NCBI RefSeq assembly: GCF_027744825.2
Contig: NC_071334.1
Location: 38,665,437 to 38,729,436, forward strand
Source: Synchiropus splendidus
Lineage: Eukaryota; Chordata; Actinopteri; Syngnathiformes; Callionymidae
Length of the DNA stretch: 64,000 bases
Direction: 5' to 3'
Shown: piece by piece, positions 26,886-40,983 of the stretch
How the letters are laid out: each line of letters starts with the position of its first letter
Position numbering within the stretch: the stretch's first letter is position 1
Notes under the pieces: generated by a model
What the model was told of the DNA's origin: nothing
Databases searched by the model: none
The model's input: the letters and a program-made list of their open reading frames with translations, nothing else
Position numbers and translations under genes: made by a program

Positions 26886-28389
26886 CAGCCTGAGATAAGG
26901 TGGGTTTCGGAACGCCAAACATAAAAGTGTTAATAACTTTCGAAAAACACTTCAGACAGCTTAGATTTGATGTGCACCTACTAGAAAGACCCTTTCTGCT
27001 ATAGTGGGAGGTTAAAATTTCATGTTCTGAAGCTTCCCTGAAAAGTTATGGCACAATGCACAAAAACGCTTTACAGCCTGAGATAAGGTGGGTTTCGGAA
27101 CGCCAAACATAAAAGTGTTGATAACTTTCGAAAAACACTTCAGACAGCTTAGATTAGATGTGCAACTACTAGAAAGACCCTTTCTGCTATAGTGGGAGGT
27201 TAAAATTTCATGTTCTGAAGCTTCCCTGGAAAGTTATGGCACAATGCACAAAAACGCTTTTCAGCCTGAGATAAGGTGGGTTTCGGAACGCCAAACATAA
27301 AAGTGTTAATAACTTTCGAAAAACACTTCAGACAGCTTAGATTTGATGTGCACCTACTAGAAAGACCCTTTCTGCTATAGTGGGAGGTTAAAATTTCATG
27401 TTCTGAAGCTTCCCTGAAAAGTTATGGCACAATGCACAAAAACGCTTGTCAGCCTGAGATAAGGTGGGTTTCGGAACGCCAAACATAAAAGTGTTAATAA
27501 CTTTCGAAAAACACTTCAGACAGCTTAGATTTGATGTGCACCTACTAGAAAGGCCCTTTCTGCTATAGTGGGAGGTTAAAATTTCATGTTCTGAAGCTTC
27601 CCTGAAAAGTTATGGCACAATGCGTAAAAACGCTTTTCAGCCTGAGATAAGGTGGGTTTCGGAACGCCAAACATAAAAGTGTTGATAACTTTCGAAAAGC
27701 ACTTCAGACAGCTTAGATTTGATGTGCAACTACTAGAAAGACCCTTTCTGCTATAGTGGGAGGCAATAATTTCATGTTCTGAAGCTTCCCTGAAAAGTTG
27801 TGGCACAATGGACAAAAACACTTTTCAGCCTGAGATAAGGTGGGTTTCGGAACGCCAAACATAAAAGTGTTGATAGCTTTCGAAAAACACTTCAGACAGC
27901 TTAGATTTGATGTGCACCTACTAGAAAGACCCTTTCTGCTATAGTGGGAGGTTAAAATTTCATGTTCTGAAGCTTCCCTGAAAAGTTATGCCACAATGCA
28001 CAAAAATGCTTTTCAGCCAGAGATAAGGTGGGTTTCGGAACGCCAAAAATAAAAGTGTTGATAACTTTCGAAAAACATTTCAGACAGCTTAGATTTGATG
28101 TGCAACTACTAGAAAGACCCTTTCTGCTATAGTGGGAGGTTAAAATTTCATGTTCTGAAGCTTCCCTGAAAAGTTATGGCACAATGCACAAAAACGCTTT
28201 TCAGCCTGAGATAAGGTGGGTTTCGGAACGCCAAACATAAAAGTGTTGATAACCTTCGAAAAACATTTCAGACAGCTTAGATTTGATGTGCAACTACTAG
28301 AAAGACCCTTTCTGCTATAGTGGGAGGTTAAAATTTCATGTTCTGAAGCTTCCCTGAAAAGTTATGGCACAATGCACAAAAACGCTTTT

Positions 28390-31209
28390 CAGCCTGAGAT
28401 AAGGTGGGTTTCGGAACGCCAAACATAAAAGTGTTAATAACTTTCGAAAAACACTTCAGACAGCTTAGATTTGATGTGCACCTACTAGAAAGGCCCTTTC
28501 TGCTATAGTGGGAGGTTAAAATTTCATGTTCTGAAGCTTCCCTGAAAAGTTATGGCACAATGCGTAAAAACGCTTTTCAGCCTGAGATAAGGTGGGTTTC
28601 GGAACGCCAAACATAAAAGTGTTGATAACTTTCGAAAAACACTTCAGACAGCTTAGATTTGATGTGCAACTACTAGAAAGACCCTTTCTGCTATAGTGGG
28701 AGGCAATAATTTCATGTTCTGAAGCTTCCCTGAAAAGTTATGGCACAATGCACAAAAACGCTTTTCAGCCTGAGATAAGGTGGGTTTCGGAACGCCAAAC
28801 ATAAAAGTGTTGATAACTTTCGAAAAACACTTCAGACAGCTTAGATTTGATGTGCACCTACTAGAAAGACCCTTTCTGCTATAGTGGGAGGTTAAAATTT
28901 CATGTTCTGAAGCTTCCCTGAAAAGTTATGCCACAATGCACAAAAACGCTTTTCAGCCAGAGATAAGGTGGGTTTCGGAACGCCAAAAATAAAAGTGTTG
29001 ATAACCTTCGAAAAACATTTCAGACAGCTTAGATTTGATGTGCAACTACTAGAAAGACCCTTTCTGCTATAGTGGGAGGTTAAAATTTCATGTTCTGAAG
29101 CTTCCCTGAAAAGTTATGGCACAATGCACAAAAACGCTTTTCAGCCTGATATAAGGTGGGTTTCGGAACGCCAAACATAAAAGTGTTAATAACTTTCGAA
29201 AAACACTTCAGACAGCTTAGATTTGATGTGCACCTACTAGAAAGACCCTTTCTGCTATAGTGGGAGGTTAAAATTTCATGTTCTGAAGCTTCCCTGAAAA
29301 GTTATGGCACAATGCACAAAAACGCTTTTCAGCCTGAGATAAGGTGGGTTTCGGAACGCCAAACATAAAAGTGTTGATAACTTTCGAAAAACACTTCAGA
29401 CAGCTTAGATTAGATGTGCAACTACTAGAAAGACCCTTTCTGCTATAGTGGGAGGTTAAAATTTCATGTTCTGAAGCTTCCCTGGAAAGTTATGGCACAA
29501 TGCACAAAAACGCTTTTCAGCCTGAGATAAGGTGGGTTTCGGAACGCCAAACATAAAAGTGTTAATAACTTTCGAAAAACACTTCAGACAGCTTAGATTA
29601 GATGTGCAACTACTAGAAAGACCCTTTCTGCTATAGTGGGAGGTTAAAATTTCATGTTCTGAAGCTTCCCTGGAAAGTTATGGCACAATGCACAAAAACG
29701 CTTTTCAGCCTGAGATAAGGTGGGTTTCGGAACGCCAAACATAAAAGTGTTAATAACTTTAGAAAAGCACTTCAGACAGCTTAGATTTGATGTGCAACTA
29801 CTAGAAAGACCCTTTCTGCTATAGTGGGAGGCAATAATTTCATGTTCTGAAGCTTCCCTGAAAAGTTATGGCACAATGCACAAAAACGCTTTTCAGCCTG
29901 AGATAAGGTGGGTTTCGGAACGCCAAACATAAAAGTGTTGATAACTTTCGAAAAACACTTCAGACAGCTTAGATTTGAAGTGCACCTACTAGAAAGACCC
30001 TTTCTGCTATAGTGGGAGGTTAAAATTTCATGTTCTGAAGCTTCCCTGAAAAGTTATGCCACAATGCACAAAAATGCTTTTCAGCCAGAGATAAGGTGGG
30101 TTTCGGAACGCCAAAAATAAAAGTGTTGATAACTTTCGAAAAACATTTCAGACAGCTTAGATTTGATGTGCAACTACTAGAAAGACCCTTTCTGCTATAG
30201 TGGGAGGTTAAAATTTCATGTTCTGAAGCTTCCCTGAAAAGTTATGGCATAATGCACAAAAACGCTTTTCAGCCTGAGATAAGGTGGGTTTCGGAACGCC
30301 AAACATAAAAGTGTTGATAACTTTCGAAAAACACTTCAGACAGCTTAGATTTGATGTGCACCTACTAGAAAGGCCCTTTCTGCTATAGTGGGAGGTTAAA
30401 ATTTCATGTTCTGAAGCTTCCCTGAAAAGTTATGCCACAATGCACAAAAAAGCTTTTCAGCCTGAGATAAGGTGGGTTTCGGAACGCCAAACATAAAAGT
30501 GTTAATAACTTTCGAAAAACACTTCAGACAGCTTAGATTTGATGTGCACCTACTAGAAAGGCCCTTTCTGCTATAGTGGGAGGTTAAAATTTCATGTTCT
30601 GAAGCTTCCCTGAAAAGTTATGGCACAATGCGTAAAAACGCTTTTCAGCCTGAGATAAGGTGGGTTTCGGAACGCCAAACATAAAAGTGTTGATAACTTT
30701 CGAAAAACACTTCAGACAGCTTAGATTTGATGTGCAACTACTAGAAAGACACTTTCTGCTATAGTGGGAGGCAATAATTTCATGTTCTGAAGCTTCCCTG
30801 AAAAGTTATGGCACAATGCACAAAAACGCTTTTCAGCCTGAGATAAGGTGGGTTTCGGAACGCCAAACATAAAAGTGTTGATAACTATCGAAAAACACTT
30901 CAGACAGCTAAGATTTTATGTGCAACTACTAGAAAGACCCTTTATGCTATAGTGGGAGGTTAAAATTTCATGTTCTGAAGCTTCCCTGAAAAGTTATGGC
31001 ACAATGCACAAAAACGCTTTTCAGCCTGAGATAAGGTGGGTTTCGGAACGCCAAACATAAAAGTGTTAATAACTTTCGAAAAACACTTCAGACAGCTTAG
31101 ATTTGATGTGCACCTACTAGAAAGACCCTTTCTGCTATAGTGGGAGGTTAAAATTTCATGTTCTGAAGCTTCCCTGAAAAGTTATGGCACAATGCACAAA
31201 AACGCTTTT
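28390..31209. repeat. 15-monomer tandem duplication, copy 1 (2820 bp)
   Basis: Immediately followed by a near-identical copy. Five rare variants recur exactly 2820 bp later: cttta-gaaaagcac (29761 and 32581), tttgaagtgc (about 29978 and 32798), ggcataatgc (about 30249 and 33069), aaaaaagctttt (about 30450 and 33270) and gacactttctg (about 30750 and 33570). The only difference noticed is gcgt at about 28562 against gcac at about 31382. Confidence 0.93.
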
Positions 31210-34029
31210 CAGCCTGAGATAAGGTGGGTTTCGGAACGCCAAACATAAAAGTGTTAATAACTTTCGAAAAACACTTCAGACAGCTTAGATTTGATGTGCA
31301 CCTACTAGAAAGGCCCTTTCTGCTATAGTGGGAGGTTAAAATTTCATGTTCTGAAGCTTCCCTGAAAAGTTATGGCACAATGCACAAAAACGCTTTTCAG
31401 CCTGAGATAAGGTGGGTTTCGGAACGCCAAACATAAAAGTGTTGATAACTTTCGAAAAACACTTCAGACAGCTTAGATTTGATGTGCAACTACTAGAAAG
31501 ACCCTTTCTGCTATAGTGGGAGGCAATAATTTCATGTTCTGAAGCTTCCCTGAAAAGTTATGGCACAATGCACAAAAACGCTTTTCAGCCTGAGATAAGG
31601 TGGGTTTCGGAACGCCAAACATAAAAGTGTTGATAACTTTCGAAAAACACTTCAGACAGCTTAGATTTGATGTGCACCTACTAGAAAGACCCTTTCTGCT
31701 ATAGTGGGAGGTTAAAATTTCATGTTCTGAAGCTTCCCTGAAAAGTTATGCCACAATGCACAAAAACGCTTTTCAGCCAGAGATAAGGTGGGTTTCGGAA
31801 CGCCAAAAATAAAAGTGTTGATAACCTTCGAAAAACATTTCAGACAGCTTAGATTTGATGTGCAACTACTAGAAAGACCCTTTCTGCTATAGTGGGAGGT
31901 TAAAATTTCATGTTCTGAAGCTTCCCTGAAAAGTTATGGCACAATGCACAAAAACGCTTTTCAGCCTGATATAAGGTGGGTTTCGGAACGCCAAACATAA
32001 AAGTGTTAATAACTTTCGAAAAACACTTCAGACAGCTTAGATTTGATGTGCACCTACTAGAAAGACCCTTTCTGCTATAGTGGGAGGTTAAAATTTCATG
32101 TTCTGAAGCTTCCCTGAAAAGTTATGGCACAATGCACAAAAACGCTTTTCAGCCTGAGATAAGGTGGGTTTCGGAACGCCAAACATAAAAGTGTTGATAA
32201 CTTTCGAAAAACACTTCAGACAGCTTAGATTAGATGTGCAACTACTAGAAAGACCCTTTCTGCTATAGTGGGAGGTTAAAATTTCATGTTCTGAAGCTTC
32301 CCTGGAAAGTTATGGCACAATGCACAAAAACGCTTTTCAGCCTGAGATAAGGTGGGTTTCGGAACGCCAAACATAAAAGTGTTAATAACTTTCGAAAAAC
32401 ACTTCAGACAGCTTAGATTAGATGTGCAACTACTAGAAAGACCCTTTCTGCTATAGTGGGAGGTTAAAATTTCATGTTCTGAAGCTTCCCTGGAAAGTTA
32501 TGGCACAATGCACAAAAACGCTTTTCAGCCTGAGATAAGGTGGGTTTCGGAACGCCAAACATAAAAGTGTTAATAACTTTAGAAAAGCACTTCAGACAGC
32601 TTAGATTTGATGTGCAACTACTAGAAAGACCCTTTCTGCTATAGTGGGAGGCAATAATTTCATGTTCTGAAGCTTCCCTGAAAAGTTATGGCACAATGCA
32701 CAAAAACGCTTTTCAGCCTGAGATAAGGTGGGTTTCGGAACGCCAAACATAAAAGTGTTGATAACTTTCGAAAAACACTTCAGACAGCTTAGATTTGAAG
32801 TGCACCTACTAGAAAGACCCTTTCTGCTATAGTGGGAGGTTAAAATTTCATGTTCTGAAGCTTCCCTGAAAAGTTATGCCACAATGCACAAAAATGCTTT
32901 TCAGCCAGAGATAAGGTGGGTTTCGGAACGCCAAAAATAAAAGTGTTGATAACTTTCGAAAAACATTTCAGACAGCTTAGATTTGATGTGCAACTACTAG
33001 AAAGACCCTTTCTGCTATAGTGGGAGGTTAAAATTTCATGTTCTGAAGCTTCCCTGAAAAGTTATGGCATAATGCACAAAAACGCTTTTCAGCCTGAGAT
33101 AAGGTGGGTTTCGGAACGCCAAACATAAAAGTGTTGATAACTTTCGAAAAACACTTCAGACAGCTTAGATTTGATGTGCACCTACTAGAAAGGCCCTTTC
33201 TGCTATAGTGGGAGGTTAAAATTTCATGTTCTGAAGCTTCCCTGAAAAGTTATGCCACAATGCACAAAAAAGCTTTTCAGCCTGAGATAAGGTGGGTTTC
33301 GGAACGCCAAACATAAAAGTGTTAATAACTTTCGAAAAACACTTCAGACAGCTTAGATTTGATGTGCACCTACTAGAAAGGCCCTTTCTGCTATAGTGGG
33401 AGGTTAAAATTTCATGTTCTGAAGCTTCCCTGAAAAGTTATGGCACAATGCGTAAAAACGCTTTTCAGCCTGAGATAAGGTGGGTTTCGGAACGCCAAAC
33501 ATAAAAGTGTTGATAACTTTCGAAAAACACTTCAGACAGCTTAGATTTGATGTGCAACTACTAGAAAGACACTTTCTGCTATAGTGGGAGGCAATAATTT
33601 CATGTTCTGAAGCTTCCCTGAAAAGTTATGGCACAATGCACAAAAACGCTTTTCAGCCTGAGATAAGGTGGGTTTCGGAACGCCAAACATAAAAGTGTTG
33701 ATAACTATCGAAAAACACTTCAGACAGCTAAGATTTTATGTGCAACTACTAGAAAGACCCTTTATGCTATAGTGGGAGGTTAAAATTTCATGTTCTGAAG
33801 CTTCCCTGAAAAGTTATGGCACAATGCACAAAAACGCTTTTCAGCCTGAGATAAGGTGGGTTTCGGAACGCCAAACATAAAAGTGTTAATAACTTTCGAA
33901 AAACACTTCAGACAGCTTAGATTTGATGTGCACCTACTAGAAAGACCCTTTCTGCTATAGTGGGAGGTTAAAATTTCATGTTCTGAAGCTTCCCTGAAAA
34001 GTTATGGCACAATGCACAAAAACGCTTTT
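31210..34029. repeat. 15-monomer tandem duplication, copy 2 (2820 bp)
   Basis: Second copy of 28390-31209. Sharing of all private substitutions makes it the youngest multi-kilobase event seen in the window. After 34029 the order changes to an agattagat/ctggaaag monomer. Confidence 0.93.
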
Positions 34030-37000
34030 CAGCCTGAGATAAGGTGGGTTTCGGAACGCCAAACATAAAAGTGTTGATAACTTTCGAAAAACACTTCAGA
34101 CAGCTTAGATTAGATGTGCAACTACTAGAAAGACCCTTTCTGCTATAGTGGGAGGTTAAAATTTCATGTTCTGAAGCTTCCCTGGAAAGTTATGGCACAA
34201 TGCACAAAAACGCTTTTCAGCCTGAGATAAGGTGGGTTTCGGAACGCCAAACATAAAAGTGTTAATAACTTTCGAAAAACACTTCAGACAGCTTAGATTT
34301 GATGTGCACCTACTAGAAAGACCCTTTCTGCTATAGTGGGAGGTTAAAATTTCATGTTCTGAAGCTTCCCTGAAAAGTTATGGCACAATGCACAAAAACG
34401 CTTTTCAGCCTGAGATAAGGTGGGTTTCGGAACGCCAAACATAAAAGTGTTAATAACTTTCGAAAAACACTTCAGACAGCTTAGATTTGATGTGCACCTA
34501 CTAGAAAGGCCCTTTCTGCTGTAGTGGGAGGTTAAAATTTCATGTTCTGAAGCTTCCCTGAAAAGTTATGGCACAATGCGTAAAAACGCTTTTCAGCCTG
34601 AGATAAGGTGGGTTTCGGAACGCCAAACATAAAAGTGTTGATTACTTTCGAAAAGCACTTCAGACAGCTTAGATTTGATGTGCAACTACTAGAAAGACCC
34701 GTTCTGCTATAGTGGGAGGCAATAATTTCATGTTCTGAAGCTTCCCTGAAAAGTTGTGGCACAATGCACAAAAACGCTTTTCAGCCTGAGATAAGGTGGG
34801 TTTCGGAACGCCAAACATAAAAGTGTTGATAGCTTTCGAAAAACACTTCAGACAGCTTAGATTTGATGTGCACCTACTAGAAAGACCCTTTCTGCTATAG
34901 TGGGAGGTTAAAATTTCATGTTCTGAAGCTTCCCTGAAAAGTTATGCCACAATGCACAAAAATGCTTTTCAGCCAGAGATAAGGTGGGTTTCGGAACGCC
35001 AAAAATAAAAGTGTTGATAACTTTCGAAAAACATTTCAGACAGCTTAGATTTGATGTGCAACTACTAGAAAGACCCTTTCTGCTATAGTGGGAGGTTAAA
35101 ATTTCATGTTCTGAAGCTTCCCTGAAAAGTTATGGCACAATGCACAAAAACGCTTTTCAGCCTGAGATAAGGTGGGTTTCGGAACGCCAAACATAAAAGT
35201 GTTGATAACCTTCGAAAAACATTTCAGACAGCTTAGATTTGATGTGCAACTACTAGAAAGACCCTTTCTGCTATAGTGGGAGGTTAAAATTTCATGTTCT
35301 GAAGCTTCCCTGAAAAGTTATGGCACAATGCACAAAAACGCTTTTCAGCCTGAGATAAGGTGGGTTTCGGAACGCCAAACATAAAAGTGTTAATAACTTT
35401 CGAAAAACACTTCAGACAGCTAAGATTTTATATGCCACTACTAGAAAGACCCTTTCTGCTATAGTGGGAGGTTAAAATTTCATGTCCTGAAGCTTCCCTG
35501 AAAAGTTATGCCACAATGCACAAAAACGCTTTTCAGCCTGAGATAAGGTGGGTTTCGGAACGCCAAACATAAAAGTGTTAATAACTTTCGAAAAACACTT
35601 CAGACAGCTTAGATTTGATGTGCACCTACTAGAAAGACCCTTTCTGCTATAGTGGGAGGTTAAAATTTCATGTTCTGAAGCTTCCCTGAAAAGTTATGGC
35701 ACAATGCACAAAAACGCTTTTCAGCCTGAGATAAGGTGGGTTTCGGAACGCCAAACATAAAAGTGTTGATAACTTTCGAAAAACACTTCAGACAGCTTAG
35801 ATTAGATGTGCAACTACTAGAAAGACCCTTTCTGCTATAGTGGGAGGTTAAAATTTCATGTTCTGAAGCTTCCCTGGAAAGTTATGGCACAATGCACAAA
35901 AACGCTTTTCAGCCTGAGATAAGGTGGGTTTCGGAACGCCAAACATAAAAGTGTTAATAACTTTCGAAAAACACTTCAGACAGCTTAGATTAGATGTGCA
36001 ACTACTAGAAAGACCCTTTCTGCTATAGTGGGAGGTTAAAATTTCATGTTCTGAAGCTTCCCTGGAAAGTTATGGCACAATGCACAAAAACGCTTTTCAG
36101 CCTGAGATAAGGTGGGTTTCGGAACGCCAAACATAAAAGTGTTAATAACTTTCGAAAAGCACTTCAGACAGCTTAGATTTGATGTGCAACTACTAGAAAG
36201 ACCCGTTCTGCTATAGTGGGAGGCAATAATTTCATGTTCTGAAGCTTCCCTGAAAAGTATTGCCACAATGCACAAAAATGCTTTTCAGCCAGAGATAAGG
36301 TGGGTTTCGGAACGCCAAAAATAAAAGTGTTGATAACTTTCGAAAAACATTTCAGACAGCTTAGATTTGATGTGCAACTACTAGAAAGACCCTTTCTGCT
36401 ATAGTGGGAGGTTAAAATTTCATGTTCTGAAGCTTCCCTGAAAAGTTATGGCACAATGCACAAAAACGCTTTTCAGCCTGAGATAAGGTGGGTTTCGGAA
36501 CGCCAAACATAAAAGTGTTGATAACCTTCGAAAAACATTTCAGACAGCTTAGATTTGATGTGCAACTACTAGAAAGACCCTTTCTGCTATAGTGGGAGGT
36601 TAAAATTTCATGTTCTGAAGCTTCCCTGAAAAGTTATGGCACAATGCACAAAAACGCTTTTCAGCCTGAGATAAGGTGGGTTTCGGAACGCCAAATATAA
36701 AAGTGTTAATAACTTTCGAAAAACACTTCAGACAGCTTAGATTTTATGTGCACCTACTAGAAAGGCCCTTTCTGCTATAGTGGGAGGTTAAAATTTCATG
36801 TTCTGAAGCTTCCCTGAAAAGTTATGGCACAATGCGTAAAAACGCTTTTCAGCCTGAGATAAGGTGGGTTTCGGAACGCCAAACATAAAAGTGTTGATAA
36901 CTTTCGAAAAACACTTCAGACAGCTTAGATTTGATGTGCAACTACTAGAAAGACCCTTTCTGCTATAGTGGGAGGCAATAATTTCATGTTCTGAAGCTTC

Positions 37001-38570
37001 CCTGAAAAGTTATGGCACAATGCACAAAAACGCTTTTCAGCCTGAGATAAGGTGGGTTTCGGAACGCCAAACATAAAAGTGTTGATAACTTTCGAAAAAC
37101 ACTTCAGACAGCTTAGATTTGATGTGCACCTACTAGAAAGACCCTTTCTGCTATAGTGGGAGGTTAAAATTTCATGTTCTGAAGCTTCCCTGAAAAGTTA
37201 TGCCACAATGCACAAAAACGCTTTTCAGCCAGAGATAAGGTGGGTTTCGGAACACCAAAAATAAAAGTGTTGATAACCTTCGAAAAACATTTCAGACAGC
37301 TTAGATTTGATGTGCAACTACTAGAAAGACCCTTTCTGCTATAGTGGGAGGTTAAAATTTCATGTTCTGAAGCTTCCCTGAAAAGTTATGGCACAATGCA
37401 CAAAAACGCTTTTCAGCCTGATATAAGGTGGGTTTCGGAACGCCAAACATAAAAGTGTTAATAACTTTCGAAAAACACTTCAGACAGCTTAGATTAGATG
37501 TGCAACTATTAGAAAGACCCTTTCTGCTATAGTGGTAGGTTAAAATTTCATGTTCTGAAGCTTCCCTGAAAAGTTATGGCACAATGCACAAAAACGCTTT
37601 TCAGCCTGAGATAAGGTGGGTTTCGGAACGCCAAACATAAAAGTGTTGATAACTTTCGAAAAACACTTCAGACAGCTTAGATTTGATGTGCACCTACTAG
37701 AAAGGCCCTTTCTGCTATAGTGGGAGGTTAAAATTTCATGTTCTGAAGCTTCCCTGAAAAGTTATGGCACAATGCGTAAAAACGCTTTTCAGGCTGAGAT
37801 AAGGTGGGTTTCGGAACGCCAAACATAAAAGTGTTAATAACTTTCGAAAAACACTTCAGACAGCTTAGATTTGATGTGCAACTACTAGAAAGACCCTTTC
37901 TGCTATAGTTGGAGGCTAAAATTTCATATTCTGAAGCTTCCCTGAAAAGTTATGGCACAATGCACAAAAACGCTTTTCAGCCTGAGATAAGGTGGGGTTC
38001 GGAACGCCAAACATAAAAGTGTTAATAACTTTCGAAAAACACTTCAGACAGCTAATATTTGATGTACAATTACTAGAAAGACCCTTTCTGCTATAGTGGG
38101 AGGTTAAAATTTCATGTTCTGAAGCTTCCCTGAAAAGTTATGGCACAATGCACAAAAACGCTTTTCAGCCTGAGATACGGTGGGTTTCGGAACGCCAAAC
38201 ATAAAAGTGTTGATAACTATCGAAAAACACTTCAGACAGCTAAGATTTTATGTGCAACTACTAGAAAGACCCTTAATGCTATAGTGGGAGGTTAAAATTT
38301 CATGTTCTGAAGCTTCCCTGAAAAGTTATGGCACAATGCACAAAAACGCTTTTCAGCCTGAGATAAGGTGGGTTTCGGAACGCCAAACATAAAAGTGTTA
38401 ATAACTTTCGAAAAACACTTCAGACAGCTTAGATTTGATGTGCACCTACTAGAAAGACCCTTTCTGCTATAGTGGGAGGTTAAAATTTCATGTTCTGAAG
38501 CTTCCCTGAAAAGTTATGGCACAATGCACAAAAACGCTTTTCAGCCTGAGATAAGGTGGGTTTCGGAACG

Positions 38571-38590
38571 CCAAACATAAGTGTTGATAA
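38571..38590. other. 2-bp phase-shifting deletion in the array
   Basis: The usual acataaaagtg reads acataagtg here, removing two a's from an a-run. All later landmarks are shifted by 2 bp. Confidence 0.9.
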
Positions 38591-40231
38591 CTTTCGAAAA
38601 ACACTTCAGACAGCTTAGATTAGATGTGCAACTACTAGAAAGACCCTTTCTGCTATAGTGGGAGGTTAAAATTTCATGTTCTGAAGCTTCCATGGAAAGT
38701 TATGGCACAATGCACAAAAACGCTTTTCAGCCTGAGATAAGGTGGGTTTCGGAACGCCAAACATAAAAGTGTTAATAACTTTCGAAAAACACTTCAGACA
38801 GCTTAGATTAGATGTGCAACTACTAGAAAGACCCTTTCTGCTATAGTGGGAGGTTAAAATTTCATGTTCTGAAGCTTCCCTGGAAAGTTATGGCACAATG
38901 CACAAAAACGCTTTTCAGCCTGAGATAAGGTGGGTTTCGGAACGCCAAACATAAAAGTGTTAATAACTTTCGAAAAGCACTTCAGACAGCTTAGATTTGA
39001 TGTGCAACTACTAGAAAGACCCTTTCTGCTATAGTGGGAGGCAATAATTTCATGTTCTGAAGCTTCCCTGAAAAGTTATGGCACAATGCACAAAAACGCT
39101 TTTCAGCCTGAGATAAGGTGGGTTTCGGAACGCCAAACATAAAAGTGTTGATAACTTTCGAAAAACACTTCAGACAGCTTAGATTTGATGTGCACCTACT
39201 AGAAAGACCCTTTCTGCTATAGTGGGAGGTTAAAATTTCATGTTCTGAAGCTTCCCTGAAAAGTTATGCCACAATGCACAAAAATGCTTTTCAGCCAGAG
39301 ATAAGGTGGGTTTCGGAACGCCAAAAATAAAAGTGTTGATAACTTTCGAAAAACATTTCAGACAGCTTAGATTTGATGTGCAACTACTAGAAAGACCCTT
39401 TCTGCTATAGTGGGAGGTTAAAATTTCATGTTCTGAAGCTTCCCTGAAAAGTTATGGCACAATGCACAAAAACGCTTTTCAGCCTGAGATAAGGTGGGTT
39501 TCGGAACGCCAAACATAAAAGTGTTGATAACTTTCGAAAAACACTTCAGACAGCTTAGATTTGATGTGCACCTACTAGAAAGGCCCTTTCTGCTATAGTG
39601 GGAGGTTAAAATTTCATGTTCTGAAGCTTCCCTGAAAAATTATGCCACAATGCACAAAAACGCTTTTCAGCCTGAGATAAGGTGGGTTTCGGAACGCCAA
39701 ACATAAAAGTGTTAATAACTTTCGAAAAACACTTCAGACAGCTTAGATTTGATGTGCACCTACTAGAAAGGCCCTTTCTGCTATAGTGGGAGGTTAAAAT
39801 TTCATGTTCTGAAGCTTCCCTGAAAAGTTATGGCACAATGCGTAAAAACGCTTTTCAGCCTGAGATAAGGTGGGTTTCGGAACGCCAAACATAAAAGTGT
39901 TGATAACTTTCGAAAAACACTTCAGTCAGCTTAGATTTGATGTGCAACTACTAGAAAGACCCTTTCTGCTATAGTGGGAGGCAATAATTTCATGTTCTGA
40001 AGCTTCCCTGAAAAGTTATGGCACAATGCACAAAAACGCTTTTCAGCCTGAGATAAGGTGGGTTTCGGAACGCCAAAAATAAAAGTGTTGATAACTTTCG
40101 AAAAACATTTCAGACAGCTTAGATTTGATGTGCAACTACTAGAAAGACCCTTTCTGCTATAGTGGGAGGTTAAAATTTCATGTTCTGAAGCTTCCCTGAA
40201 AAGTTATGGCACAATGCACAAAAACGCTTTT

Positions 40232-40983
40232 CAGCCTGATATAAGGTGGGTTTCGGAACGCCAAACATAAAAGTGTTAATAACTTTCGAAAAACACTTCA
40301 GACAGCTAAGATTTTATATGCCACTACTAGAAAGACCCTTTCTGCTATAGTGGGAGGTTAAAATTTCATGTTCTGAAGCTTCCCTGAAAAGTTATGGCAC
40401 AATGCACAAAAACGCTTTTCAGCCTGAGATAAGGTGGGTTTCGGAACGCCAAACATAAAAGTGTTGATAACTTTCGAAAAACACTTCAGACAGCTTAGAT
40501 TAGATGTGCAACTATTAGAAAGACCCTTTCTGCTATAGTGGTAGGTTAAAATTTCATGTTCTGAAGCTTCCCTGAAAAGTTATGGCACAATGCACAAAAA
40601 CGCTTTTCAGCCTGATATAAGGTGGGTTTCGGAACGCCAAACATAAAAGTGTTAATAACTTTCGAAAAACACTTCAGACAGCTAAGATTTTATATGCCAC
40701 TACTAGAAAGACCCTTTCTGCTATAGTGGGAGGTTAAAATTTCATGTTCTGAAGCTTCCCTGAAAAGTTATGGCACAATGCACAAAAACGCTTTTCAGCC
40801 TGAGATAAGGTGGGTTTCGGAACGCCAAACATAAAAGTGTTGATAACTTTCGAAAAACACTTCAGACAGCTTAGATTAGATGTGCAACTATTAGAAAGAC
40901 CCTTTCTGCTATAGTGGTAGGTTAAAATTTCATGTTCTGAAGCTTCCCTGAAAAGTTATGGCACAATGCACAAAAACGCTTTT
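40232..40983. repeat. Dimer duplication (2 x 376 bp)
   Basis: The pair formed by a gatataagg/ctaagattttatatgccac monomer and an agattagat/caactattag/tggtagg monomer occurs at 40232-40607 and again at 40608-40983. Shortly after, ccaagcat occurs at about 41018 and 41394, again 376 bp apart, suggesting more two-monomer exchange in the same stretch. Confidence 0.8.
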
